DNA of 64,000 nucleotides from positions 124,001-188,000 of the forward strand of contig NZ_MWQY01000004.1 of the NCBI RefSeq assembly GCF_002087085.1, given 5' to 3'. This DNA comes from Marispirochaeta aestuarii (GTDB lineage: Bacteria > Spirochaetota > Spirochaetia > JC444 > Marispirochaetaceae). The translations under genes and the position numbers were made by a program. The notes beneath the pieces were generated by a model, which did no database searches, was not told the origin of the DNA, and saw only the letters and a program-made list of their open reading frames with translations. Positions 51,737 through 60,428 of this stretch are shown here, piece by piece. The number at the start of each line of letters is the position of its first letter. Positions within the stretch are counted from its first letter, which is position 1.

Positions 51737-53191
51737 TTAAAGAGGAAGGGATATGATAAAAACGGCCCCGCCGCTTCCGGGACTTTCCGCAGTAATGCTG
51801 CCGCCGTGCAGCTCTGCAACCTCCCGGGCTATGGCCAGTCCGAGGCCGGTTCCTTCAGAATCGCGACTCCGGCTTTTATCAGACCTGTAGAAGCGTTCGA
51901 ATATCCGCGGAAGGTCCTCTTTGCTTATGCCGGGTCCGGTATCGGCGACGGATATCACCAGTCCGTTGGCTGAAGTTTCAAGATTGATGCTTACGGAACC
52001 TCCCCCGGGGGTATAGTTTACAGCATTCTCGATTATGTTCGTGAGCATTCTTTCAATAAGACCGATGTCTGCGGTCAGAGAGGGAATATCCGCTGCGGGA
52101 TTATAACTTACATCGAGCTGCTTCGCATTAAAGCGCGGCTGCAGTTTCAGAACCACATCCTGAATGAGTTCCGCCACGGAGAAAGTTATTTTCTGAAGGC
52201 TCACCTGCCGGGCTTCGAGCTTGGCAAGCTCAAACAAGCCCTCCACAAGCTTCTGGAAACCCGCAACGTTCCTCAGCCCGACCTCGATAAGATCCCGCCG
52301 CTCATCCCCGGACAGGGACGACTCTTTCAAAAGCAGGGTTTCCAGAGAACCCCGTATCGAGGTCAGAGGGCTGCGCAAATCATGGGAAATATTGGCTATC
52401 AGCTCACCGCGAAGCCTTTCCGCCTCCCGGAGCTGCCGTATACCTTCTACGATTGATTCCGCCATATCGTTGAACGCATAACCCAGGGCGGAAATCTCGT
52501 CGTCACCCCGCATGCTGACGCGATGCTGCAGCCTGCCATGCCGGAACGCAGTAACCGCTTCGCTGAGCCGCCTGAGCCGGCGCGTCAGGATAAAGAACAG
52601 GCTGAGCCCGACAACAGCGGTCGCTGCAAGCGCAACGATGAAGGTTATAAGACCCGAGCGCATATAATAACTGTTCCGCAGCATCTCCAGGGAGCTGTCG
52701 TAACTGCTTCCCCGCAGTATAACGTAGACCCAGCCTTCTTTGCCGTTGATGATAAGGGGTGCGGCGGAAAAGGGTTTTTTTACCTTATCGTTGCGCGGGT
52801 CATCTCCCAGGATACGCTTAAAGCCTTCGCTTTCGACAAAGCTCCGAACAGGTTCAAGATCTACATTCAGATATGTAATCTCCTCTTCAATTTCGGAAAA
52901 ATAGCAGAGTATATTACCCTCATGATTGAGCAGATAGATCTCGACGGAGGGATTCATTACCATCATGTAGTGAATCGCCTCTTTGATATCTTCTTCGGTA
53001 AAATCCTCTGCAGTAAAGGGTTCCAGCTCAAGGGCTATATTCGCCGCATATCCGCGGTTCAGCTTCTGTTCCACCTCACCGAAGAGGAGTCGGGACGCCT
53101 CAAAGGCTATATACAGGCTGGTCGCCCCCAGGAGAAGAATCATCGCAAGAAAGAGAAGCGAGATTCTGGCATAGAAGGATTTCAGGAGCAT
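51737..53191 (-). CDS. Sensor histidine kinase (HAMP type)
   Basis: A 484-residue kinase. It has a membrane helix at 10-30, a periplasmic sensor at about 31-180, a second helix at 180-203, a HAMP domain, HisKA with His270 (I-S-H-D-L-R-S-P-L), and an ATPase domain ([24 protein letters not shown]). The ATG overlaps the regulator stop (TAATG). Its place upstream of thioredoxin and MsrB genes suggests it senses oxidant damage in the periplasm. Confidence 0.93.
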   Translation of the reverse strand: MLLKSFYARISLLFLAMILLLGATSLYIAFEASRLLFGEVEQKLNRGYAANIALELEPFTAEDFTEEDIKEAIHYMMVMNPSVEIYLLNHEGNILCYFSEIEEEITYLNVDLEPVRSFVESEGFKRILGDDPRNDKVKKPFSAAPLIINGKEGWVYVILRGSSYDSSLEMLRNSYYMRSGLITFIVALAATAVVGLSLFFILTRRLRRLSEAVTAFRHGRLQHRVSMRGDDEISALGYAFNDMAESIVEGIRQLREAERLRGELIANISHDLRSPLTSIRGSLETLLLKESSLSGDERRDLIEVGLRNVAGFQKLVEGLFELAKLEARQVSLQKITFSVAELIQDVVLKLQPRFNAKQLDVSYNPAADIPSLTADIGLIERMLTNIIENAVNYTPGGGSVSINLETSANGLVISVADTGPGISKEDLPRIFERFYRSDKSRSRDSEGTGLGLAIAREVAELHGGSITAESPGSGGAVFIISLPL

Positions 53192-53931
53192 TATTCCACC
53201 TCTGATGCTTCAGCAAAGCGGTATCCCACGCCCCAGACAGTCAACAGGTACTCAGGATGAGAAGGATCGCTTTCGATCTTGTTTCTGAGTCTGTTTATAT
53301 GGGTGTTGACCGTATGCTCATATCCCTCGAAATTATATTCCCAGACCAGATTGAGCAGATCGGTTCTGCTGTAGGCTCTGCCCGGATTTCTCGCAAAGAG
53401 ACTGAGGAGTTCGAATTCCTTGACAGTGAGCTCCAGAGGATTCTGTCGCATTCTGCACCTGCGTTTGACAAAATCAATTTCCAGCTCTCCGATTTTCAGG
53501 ATCCCGGGACTGCCTGCCGAAACTGACTCTTCCGCCGAAAGTCCACCCCGTTTCACCCTCCGGAGGAGCGCCTTTACCCTCGCTGTCAGCTCGGGAATAC
53601 TGAAGGGCTTTGTCACATAGTCATCAGCTCCGAGCTCAAGACCGAGAACCCGGTCGATCTCCTCCGCCCGGGCCGTCAGCATCATTATCGGAGTATGTGC
53701 GTCTGTTTCTCTGATCCTGCGGCAGACGGATATACCGTCAAGTCCCGGGAGCATTATATCGAGAATAACCAGATCCCATCCGCCGGCACGGACCTCTTCA
53801 AGGCCCGTATTGCCGTCGTGGATCTGAGTCGCCTCCAATCCGGCATCCTTCAGGTTCAGGGCAACGATACCCGCTATTTCTCTGTCATCCTCGATTATCA
53901 GAATCCTTCCGGAGGATCCTCCGCTGTTCAT
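53191..53931 (-). CDS. OmpR-family response regulator
   Basis: A 246-residue regulator. The receiver has the acidic pair E-D-D near residue 15, phosphorylation site Asp58 (L-D-I-M-L-P-G) and K-P-F at the end; the C-terminal winged helix follows (residues 145-240). It pairs with the kinase gene. The ATG at 53931 has GGAG eight bases upstream; the frame is open to 54024. It may bind the TGTCAC repeats at 51681-51697. Confidence 0.94.
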   Translation of the reverse strand: MNSGGSSGRILIIEDDREIAGIVALNLKDAGLEATQIHDGNTGLEEVRAGGWDLVILDIMLPGLDGISVCRRIRETDAHTPIMMLTARAEEIDRVLGLELGADDYVTKPFSIPELTARVKALLRRVKRGGLSAEESVSAGSPGILKIGELEIDFVKRRCRMRQNPLELTVKEFELLSLFARNPGRAYSRTDLLNLVWEYNFEGYEHTVNTHINRLRNKIESDPSHPEYLLTVWGVGYRFAEASEVE

Positions 53932-54104
53932 GCGCTTTCTCCGGTCTAAAATATACGCCCACAAGGGGATAAGGGGAAATTTTCTTAAGGGGAGTCCGGT
54001 TTCTGCGGACTTGATGCAGCTCATCCGTCAAGAGAAAGAAATGCAAATTTTCTCTTTCAATCGGCCCGGGAAAGGCGTACAGTAAGATACTCCCTGGAGC
54101 CGGA

Positions 54105-55811
54105 ATGAAGCGAAGAGCCTATTTTACGCGTTTATTGTTATCGTTTTTTATTATCAGCATTATTCCTCTGGTTGCCGCGGGTATTGCGTTTTATGCGGCG
54201 AGCCTGAGGATCGTCAACAATGCCAACAGCCAGAGAGGTGTTGACGCCATCTCCATAGCAGCGGAGACAATCGAACAACGTCTCGACCTTTACCGCCACA
54301 TCGCGTATACCCTCTCCAAACGTCCCCAGGTGAGCTCGGCTTTTACAGCTGACAAGGAAAAAAAGGATTCAACATGGCTGAAGGGCCTGTATCGCGTACT
54401 CTATGGAGAGATTGCCGGTCATCTGTATGATGTTTCGGTACATCTTATTGCCGCGGACGGCAGCTCGGCATATTCCACTCATCAGCTGCCGGCGCACTAT
54501 GATCTCTCCAATTACGTCAATCAGGACGGCATCTTCTCCGAAGAACGACCCGACCCTGACCGGACGTATCTTTATTTTTACCCCTTTATATCCGAAAAGG
54601 GGGATCGGGTCGCCTGCTCTTTCTTCAGGGAACTGGAAAACGGCTACCTGATTCTGGATATTCTTGCAGCACCACTTTTCAGCGAAGCGGAACAGAGAGT
54701 ATTTGACAGCATGATTCTGGCAGAGACCGAACAACTGCAGGCTGTAGATTTTTATCGCGCCGAGAGGGACGGAACCTTCGACCATTTTGAGGAGCTGCGC
54801 TATCTTCTGGAAGAGGGGGCGGACCGATACAACGAAGGCAGGGCGATCATCCGGGATAATGTGCTGCTGATCGTAAAAAAGATTCCGGGGAGTTCGCTTA
54901 TCCTGCTGGGCAGTATGTCCTCCGACCGCTTTCGTTTTGCCTTGTCCGCTCTCTGGAAGTTCGGCTCGTGGATACTGATCGGCATCTCAGTCCTGGTGGT
55001 ACTGCTTGCCTATTATATCAGCAGGGATATAGGCGGCCCGGTCCATGATCTTGCCTCCGCCATGGAACATCTATCAGACGGCATACCTCCCAGGGTGTCA
55101 GAAACCGGACGGAATGATGAACTCGGGTATCTCGTCATCAGCTATAACCGGATGGTAGGGAGGCTTGAGGAGCTTCTGGAACGAACCCGCGAGGAGGCAC
55201 TGGCATTACGCATTGCCGAACGTAAAGCTCTGCAGGCCCAGGTCCACCCCCATTTTCTTTTCAACACTCTGGGTACGATTAAATCAATAGCGAAACTGCG
55301 GCAGGTTCCTGAAATTGTAGATATTACCACCGCTCTTGGGAAAATGCTCCGGGCAGCAGCAGGCGACGGTATTGATCTTGTACCCTTTTCCACCACCGTT
55401 GAACTTTTACAAAGCTATATTGCCATTCAGTACTATCGTTTTGGAGACAGACTTCAGGTCAGCTTTAATGTTGATGATTCAGTTCTATCCTTTCTCGTGC
55501 CGCGTTTAATCCTGCAGCCCCTGGTTGAAAATGCAGTTATTCACAGCCTGGAGGCTTCTCCCGGCCCGGTTCATATTACCATTACCGCACAACGCCGGGG
55601 AATCGGAATGGATGTACGCATTACGGACGATGGACCGGGAATTGCTCCCGAACGCCTGGATGAAATCATGAAAAACGGTATCAGGGTGGGAATATCCAAC
55701 GTCAAGCGCCGCATGGAGCTGTTATATCAGGGGGAAGGACATTTCTCCATTACAAGTACAGTGGGCACAGGAACAGAGGTTTACCTTTTCTTCCCCGGGG
55801 AACAGGCATGA
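54105..55811 (+). CDS. YesM-type sensor histidine kinase
   Basis: A 568-residue kinase of the LytS/YesM class. It has a helix at 10-32, an extracytoplasmic sensor up to about 275, a second helix near 285-303, a HAMP domain, then the phosphoacceptor region V-H-P-H-F-L-F-N with His383 and an ATPase domain (L-V-E-N-A-V-I-H-S, D-D-G-P-G-I). CTGGAG precedes the ATG. It overlaps the YesN-like gene by four bases. Confidence 0.93.
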   Translation: MKRRAYFTRLLLSFFIISIIPLVAAGIAFYAASLRIVNNANSQRGVDAISIAAETIEQRLDLYRHIAYTLSKRPQVSSAFTADKEKKDSTWLKGLYRVLYGEIAGHLYDVSVHLIAADGSSAYSTHQLPAHYDLSNYVNQDGIFSEERPDPDRTYLYFYPFISEKGDRVACSFFRELENGYLILDILAAPLFSEAEQRVFDSMILAETEQLQAVDFYRAERDGTFDHFEELRYLLEEGADRYNEGRAIIRDNVLLIVKKIPGSSLILLGSMSSDRFRFALSALWKFGSWILIGISVLVVLLAYYISRDIGGPVHDLASAMEHLSDGIPPRVSETGRNDELGYLVISYNRMVGRLEELLERTREEALALRIAERKALQAQVHPHFLFNTLGTIKSIAKLRQVPEIVDITTALGKMLRAAAGDGIDLVPFSTTVELLQSYIAIQYYRFGDRLQVSFNVDDSVLSFLVPRLILQPLVENAVIHSLEASPGPVHITITAQRRGIGMDVRITDDGPGIAPERLDEIMKNGIRVGISNVKRRMELLYQGEGHFSITSTVGTGTEVYLFFPGEQA

Positions 55812-56575
55812 ATACGGTACTTCTTATCGAAGACGAAATTTATCTGTTAAAAGAACTGGCCGACACCTTTCCCTGGGACCGGCACGGATTCCAGCTTGTC
55901 GGTGCAGTCGCCTCGATTGAGGAGGCCCTTGAAGTATACGAAAAAAGACGTCCCGATCTTATCGTGACGGATATCAGGCTTCCAGGCGGAAGCGGTCTCG
56001 ATATCGTCAGGACGTGCAGTCCCCGTGCCGCCATTATTATTACCGGGCATGACCAGTTTGATTATGCCCGTTCGGCCCTCCGGCTGGGAGTCGATGATTT
56101 CCTGTTGAAGCCGATCGACGACAGCGAGCTGGAGGAAGCCCTGCGTCGGGTAAAGTTGAGGCTGGCGGGTAAAAAATCGGACAGCTCTGCCCGGTTGCAG
56201 CCGGATACGGAAGAAAGCCGGGACAGCCGTGAGCGCCATGTTATCGCCGCTGAAGATTTCATCAGAAGGAGATACCGGGAGGATATTTCACTGGCCGAAG
56301 CGGCACAGGAGCTGGAACTGAGCGAAAGTTATCTTTCACGAACAATAAAGGAATTTCGCAATCAGACTTTTGTGGAAATGATGACCTCTTACCGCCTGAA
56401 ACTCTCCCTCGCACTTCTCCGGGACCAACGTTTACGGGTGGGAGAAATCGCCCGCAGCTGCGGATTTCAGGACCAGAGCTATTTTGCCCGGACCTTCAGA
56501 CGCTACTACGGGGTTTCTCCCAGTCGCTACCGCTCAAGCCTGAAGATGAATCCCCTGCTCGACAAAGAACCCTGA
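55808..56575 (+). CDS. YesN-type response regulator with AraC DNA-binding domain
   Basis: A 255-residue regulator. The receiver has Asp55 (V-T-D-I-R-L-P-G) and K-P-I; residues 150-248 are an AraC-type double helix-turn-helix (L-S-E-S-Y-L-S-R-T-I-K-E and C-G-F-Q-D-Q-S-Y-F-A-R-T-F-R-R). It should activate sugar-uptake genes, most likely the convergent ABC operon, through the direct repeats at 60336-60363. Its end overlaps the HAD gene by 42 bases. Confidence 0.93.
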   Translation: MNTVLLIEDEIYLLKELADTFPWDRHGFQLVGAVASIEEALEVYEKRRPDLIVTDIRLPGGSGLDIVRTCSPRAAIIITGHDQFDYARSALRLGVDDFLLKPIDDSELEEALRRVKLRLAGKKSDSSARLQPDTEESRDSRERHVIAAEDFIRRRYREDISLAEAAQELELSESYLSRTIKEFRNQTFVEMMTSYRLKLSLALLRDQRLRVGEIARSCGFQDQSYFARTFRRYYGVSPSRYRSSLKMNPLLDKEP

Positions 56576-57127
56576 GAGATTCTCGTGGTCCGTATAGCAG
56601 TGAGCGGCAATGCCCACCTCCCGTGCAGCATGTACATTTTCTGCACGATCATCGATAAAGAGCTCTTTTCCTGAGTAGGTGTTCAGCTCCTTTTCCCGGC
56701 TGATGATATACCGGAAAAACTCCGGATCAGGTTTCGCCAGATGAATACAATGGCTCGCATAAACGGCATGGAAATGATCATAATCTCCCCGTTCCATATG
56801 GATTTTATAATGCGAATCGATGGTGTTGGTTCCGCATACCACACGGTGCCCGGCCTGCCGCAACTGACGGAGAAACGAGATCATCTGGGGGTCTTCTTCA
56901 GGATGAAACAGACTGGCAAGATAATCCTCATGTCCGTTCACCCCGAGCTCCCGACTGAAACGCTCCCAGAACTCTTCTGTGGTGATATGTCCGGTGGTGA
57001 GACCGAGAAAATCATCCTGCAGAACGTCCTTAAGATACTCCAGCGAGATCCCTGTTTTCCCGGCGAAGGCCGGAAGAATATCCACCGAACGATATACGAC
57101 GTTCCCCATATCAAAGATAATCAGCAT
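56534..57127 (-). CDS. HAD-IA phosphatase (YihX-like)
   Basis: A 197-residue HAD hydrolase with motif I I-F-D-M-G-N-V (YihX subgroup, Gly-Asn for Gly-Thr), motif II C-G-T-N-T and motif IV F-I-D-D-R-A-E-N. Relatives dephosphorylate sugar phosphates such as glucose-1-phosphate. It is the last gene of the sugar ABC operon. AAGGGG nine bases before 57127 supports that ATG over a GTG at 57133. Confidence 0.88.
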   Translation of the reverse strand: MLIIFDMGNVVYRSVDILPAFAGKTGISLEYLKDVLQDDFLGLTTGHITTEEFWERFSRELGVNGHEDYLASLFHPEEDPQMISFLRQLRQAGHRVVCGTNTIDSHYKIHMERGDYDHFHAVYASHCIHLAKPDPEFFRYIISREKELNTYSGKELFIDDRAENVHAAREVGIAAHCYTDHENLSGFFVEQGIHLQA

Positions 57128-57133
57128 CGACAC

Positions 57134-57976
57134 TTACCCCTTTCTGCTCGAATAGACTGCAGCACCGCTTACAAAGTACTTGCTCAATGCGAAAAAGAGA
57201 ACGAACATCGGGATGCTTGCAAGCAGGTTTACCGCCATCATCGCACCCTCATCGGTGTGCATTTCGGCGGTAAACTTTACGATATACAAGGGAATCGTTT
57301 TCATTTGCTCTGTCTGAGCGACCAGCAAAGGCCAGAGAAGATTATCCCACTGTGATCGGAAGGCGAGTATGGCCAGGGTTGCAATTGCAGGTCCTGTATT
57401 GGGAAGAATGATGGAACGGTATATGGCAAACTCGCTCATGCCGTCGACGCGGGCAGCATCGATAAACTCGTCAGGAAAGGTAATCAGGTACTGCCGCATC
57501 ATGAAAACGCCGAAGGCATTGACCAAAAAGGGTAAAATAAGTCCCTGATAACTGTTCTGCAGGCCCAGTTTTGTTACCACCATATACAGGGGAATCATTA
57601 TAGCTTCAAAGGGAATCATCATGGTCGCCATAATCATCAGAAACAGAAGGTCCCGTCCGCGATAGGAGAATTTTGAGAGACTGTATCCTGTCAGGCTGCT
57701 GATAAGAACCGTTGTGAAACTGACGACGGAAGCAACAATCAGGCTGTTGAGCAGATTGCGAATAAAGATATATGTGCCGTCATTGCCTGCTACTGCCTTG
57801 ACAAAATTCTCGGAATGAATCCCCCTGGGAATCCATCGGTAGGGCATCTTGACGATATCGGATGCCGGCATGAAACTTGCACTTATCATGAAGATCATCG
57901 GTGCCATAATAAAGACCAGAGCACCGAGAAGAAAAATCCAGATTATGATCCTTTGAATCGGGATGCTCTGCTTCAT
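57134..57976 (-). CDS. Sugar ABC transporter permease (MalG type)
   Basis: A 280-residue permease with six helices and the EAA loop (I-D-A-A-R-V-D-G-M-S-E-F-A-I-Y). It belongs to the carbohydrate uptake-1 family. Its ATG overlaps the stop of the MalF-type gene by one base. There is no ATPase gene in the operon, so a shared MsmX-like ATPase elsewhere is likely. Confidence 0.93.
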   Translation of the reverse strand: MKQSIPIQRIIIWIFLLGALVFIMAPMIFMISASFMPASDIVKMPYRWIPRGIHSENFVKAVAGNDGTYIFIRNLLNSLIVASVVSFTTVLISSLTGYSLSKFSYRGRDLLFLMIMATMMIPFEAIMIPLYMVVTKLGLQNSYQGLILPFLVNAFGVFMMRQYLITFPDEFIDAARVDGMSEFAIYRSIILPNTGPAIATLAILAFRSQWDNLLWPLLVAQTEQMKTIPLYIVKFTAEMHTDEGAMMAVNLLASIPMFVLFFALSKYFVSGAAVYSSRKG

Positions 57977-58884
57977 CAGTAGGTCACCTCATCGCTTTTT
58001 GTCGTTTTGAACTGAAGCCAGGTAAAAAAGAGCATGATAACGAAGAGGATAATACTCATGGCACTGGCGCGTCCTATACGATGATCACGGATTCCCGTGT
58101 TATAGATATTCATCGTAATAACATTGATCGGGCCCTGGGGAGCCCCTGACTGTGTAAAGAGATACTGGGTGCTGAAGGTTTTCAGACACTGCAGCATGGA
58201 CATGATCGAGACAAGGACGACCGTCGGCCTGAGTAGCGGCAGAGTTATTTTCCAGAAGGATTGCCAGTTTCCGGATCCGTCTATGCGGGCGGCCTCGTAC
58301 AGAGTCACCGGGATGGATGCGATCCCTGCAATAAAAATAATGATGAAGTAGCCGACATATTTCCAGAAATACACCAGCATCGTGGCAAACTGAACCATGC
58401 ATGAATTTGAAAACCAGTTATGATCTACTCCGGGAGTCATGAGAATGGCGTTGACCCACTGGTTTGCCAGCCCCCGGGGATCAAAAATAAGGAGCCATAT
58501 CGCCGCCGCAACCACCGAGGAGAGAACTGCCGGGCTATAGTACGCCAGCTGCAGGAATTTCCGGCCCCGTTTTACCTGGGATATAAATACCGCAAGAAGC
58601 AGGCTTACTATCAGGAGAGGAACAAAGGTTCCGAGAGTAAACACAGCTGTTGCACGAATGGAATTCCAGAAATCAGCCGACGTTAAAAGATACGTATAGT
58701 TCTCCAGGCCGATAAACATCGGAGGCTTGAGGCTTAGAACCTTCTTTCTGAAAAGGCTTGTAAAAAGCGCATTAAAAATAGGGTAAAAATTAAAAAGAGA
58801 AAAAAACAGCAGGGCCGGTAGAACAAACAGCATTCCCCAGCGGTCCTGATGGTGTTTCAGGCTCGATTTCTTTTGTCGGCTCAT
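57976..58884 (-). CDS. Sugar ABC transporter permease (MalF type)
   Basis: A 302-residue permease with six helices and the EAA loop (Y-E-A-A-R-I-D-G-S-G-N-W-Q-S-F). It pairs with the MalG-type protein. A hairpin separates it from the upstream binding-protein gene. Confidence 0.93.
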   Translation of the reverse strand: MSRQKKSSLKHHQDRWGMLFVLPALLFFSLFNFYPIFNALFTSLFRKKVLSLKPPMFIGLENYTYLLTSADFWNSIRATAVFTLGTFVPLLIVSLLLAVFISQVKRGRKFLQLAYYSPAVLSSVVAAAIWLLIFDPRGLANQWVNAILMTPGVDHNWFSNSCMVQFATMLVYFWKYVGYFIIIFIAGIASIPVTLYEAARIDGSGNWQSFWKITLPLLRPTVVLVSIMSMLQCLKTFSTQYLFTQSGAPQGPINVITMNIYNTGIRDHRIGRASAMSIILFVIMLFFTWLQFKTTKSDEVTY

Positions 58885-58920
58885 GACACATTAACTCCGC
58901 GTGCAGTAAGACAGATACAC

Positions 58921-58946
58921 GGAGTCCCCATTAAGCCGGGGACTCC
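58921..58946 (-). other. Intercistronic hairpin after the sugar-binding protein gene
   Basis: GGAGTCCCC (58921-58929) and GGGGACTCC (58938-58946) form a perfect nine-pair stem with an eight-base loop and no T-run. It could act as an mRNA stabiliser or partial terminator that keeps binding protein in excess over permeases. Confidence 0.6.
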
Positions 58947-58962
58947 ATAGTTCGCAAACAGA

Positions 58963-60261
58963 CTACTCTTCGTCGAGCAGTTCCTGGGCTTCCGCTTTAA
59001 GGGTCGCATAGGCTTTTTCGCTGGAAACACCACTGAGCATTACAGACTCGACGGCCTGCTTGATGAGTTCCTGCATTTTTGCGCTGTTTTCTCCGTAGTA
59101 GACGATATGACCATTTTCCATATCATCCCGGAAAACATCGGAATAGGGCATGTTCTTGAAGGTATCTGACTCCATCAGCTTTTTTGTAGGCTGAATGATG
59201 TTCACGGTGGTAAGGTACTCCTCACCATGGCTGAGCATGTAGCCGATGAACTTCCAGGCAGCCTGCTGGCGCCGTTCTGATGTCTGGCCATTTACCATGT
59301 AATAGTGCCCGTAGTAGCAGGCAGCTGCCTTCTGCTTAGCGTCTTCAAACTGCGGGAAGGGTACAACCATCCACTCACCGCTGTTGTAGAAATCTTCGTT
59401 GTCGGCCTTGATCCGTCCCTGCTGGTACAATCCCGTCAGCGCCATGGCGATATCATTATTATCGTAGTTGAAGAGCTTCCGCGCATTCTTGTAGGTAGGA
59501 CTGCCGAGGTTGCGTCCGTTGGGGCCCCAGGCCTTCATATAGTCGAGAAAGGATATCCAGGCTTCTTCTCCGACAATGGCGGTTTTGCCGTCTTTACTGA
59601 TAAGCTCTCCGCCGAGCTGCTCGACCATGGGTACCATGGATACCAGATAATAGGGATAGCGAAAGTCAAAACCCCGGCGGGTGATAATGTCCCCGTCACG
59701 AATAATAATCTTTTCGGAAATATCCGCCATTTCTTCCCAGGTTCTGGGATAGTCGGTTTCCGGATCGAGTCCTGCATCCCGGAAAACACGCTTGTTTATA
59801 TAGATGCTCCAGTTTGTCAGCTCCAGGGGAAGACCGTAGAGTTTTCCGTCCATTACAACCGGATCGAGTACCTTGGGGATATAGGCATTCTTGAGTTCAT
59901 CGATACTTTTGTAGCCCACAGCCCTGGCATCAACCGCTGCCACACGACCATTGGCAATATATGCGTATTCGTCTTCGATGGACATGTTAAAGATATCCGG
60001 TCCCTGATTCGCGGCAAAAGCCGTAAGAACCAGCTCCTGAATCTTTGTCGAAGAATGGGTTACCCGCTTGACGGTGATACCGGGATTTTCAGCTTCGAAC
60101 TCCTGGATGTAACGCTCTTCGATGGCAGTCCGATTGGGATCTTCGTGAGTCCAGAATTCCAGTTCAATCGGCCCTTCTTCCTTCTGCTCCTGGCCACCGG
60201 CGGCAAAAAGGCTGGTTGCCACAAGAGAAAGTGAAAGCAGTAAAAACAGTGCTTTCTTCAT
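58963..60261 (-). CDS. Sugar ABC transporter substrate-binding protein
   Basis: A 432-residue extracellular binding protein (family 1) with a signal peptide (residues 1-20, A-A-G-G at the cleavage region). Typical parts are E-F-W-T-H-E-D-P near 35 and the late M-A-L-T-G-L-Y-Q region. The ligand is an oligosaccharide or sugar, not identifiable. AGGAGG precedes the ATG. It leads the operon. Confidence 0.93.
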   Translation of the reverse strand: MKKALFLLLSLSLVATSLFAAGGQEQKEEGPIELEFWTHEDPNRTAIEERYIQEFEAENPGITVKRVTHSSTKIQELVLTAFAANQGPDIFNMSIEDEYAYIANGRVAAVDARAVGYKSIDELKNAYIPKVLDPVVMDGKLYGLPLELTNWSIYINKRVFRDAGLDPETDYPRTWEEMADISEKIIIRDGDIITRRGFDFRYPYYLVSMVPMVEQLGGELISKDGKTAIVGEEAWISFLDYMKAWGPNGRNLGSPTYKNARKLFNYDNNDIAMALTGLYQQGRIKADNEDFYNSGEWMVVPFPQFEDAKQKAAACYYGHYYMVNGQTSERRQQAAWKFIGYMLSHGEEYLTTVNIIQPTKKLMESDTFKNMPYSDVFRDDMENGHIVYYGENSAKMQELIKQAVESVMLSGVSSEKAYATLKAEAQELLDEE

Positions 60262-60300
60262 CAGATATTCCTCCTATTTATTAAGGCGTATGATAATAAG

Positions 60301-60330
60301 ATTGTATCCGGCCTGTTTACACGCGGGCAA
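60301..60330 (-). promoter_or_regulatory. Sugar ABC operon promoter with weak -35 box
   Basis: On the minus strand TTGCCC (60330-60325), 18 bases, TACAAT (60306-60301). The poor -35 box fits a promoter that needs an activator. Confidence 0.55.
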
Positions 60331-60335
60331 GCGGA

Positions 60336-60363
60336 GGATTTTGCCTTATTTGTAAGGATTTTG
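60336..60363. promoter_or_regulatory. Direct repeats upstream of the sugar ABC promoter (candidate YesN site)
   Basis: GGATTTTG at 60336-60343 and 60356-60363, exactly 20 bases apart, both preceded by A. They adjoin the -35 box, about -42 to -70 from the predicted start, the normal place for an AraC-type activator. Confidence 0.55.
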
Positions 60364-60428
60364 ATCTTTCAGTGTCTCTGATGAATGAAGGTACACGAGC
60401 TTCGACCCCGGGATGGATCTAAATATAA

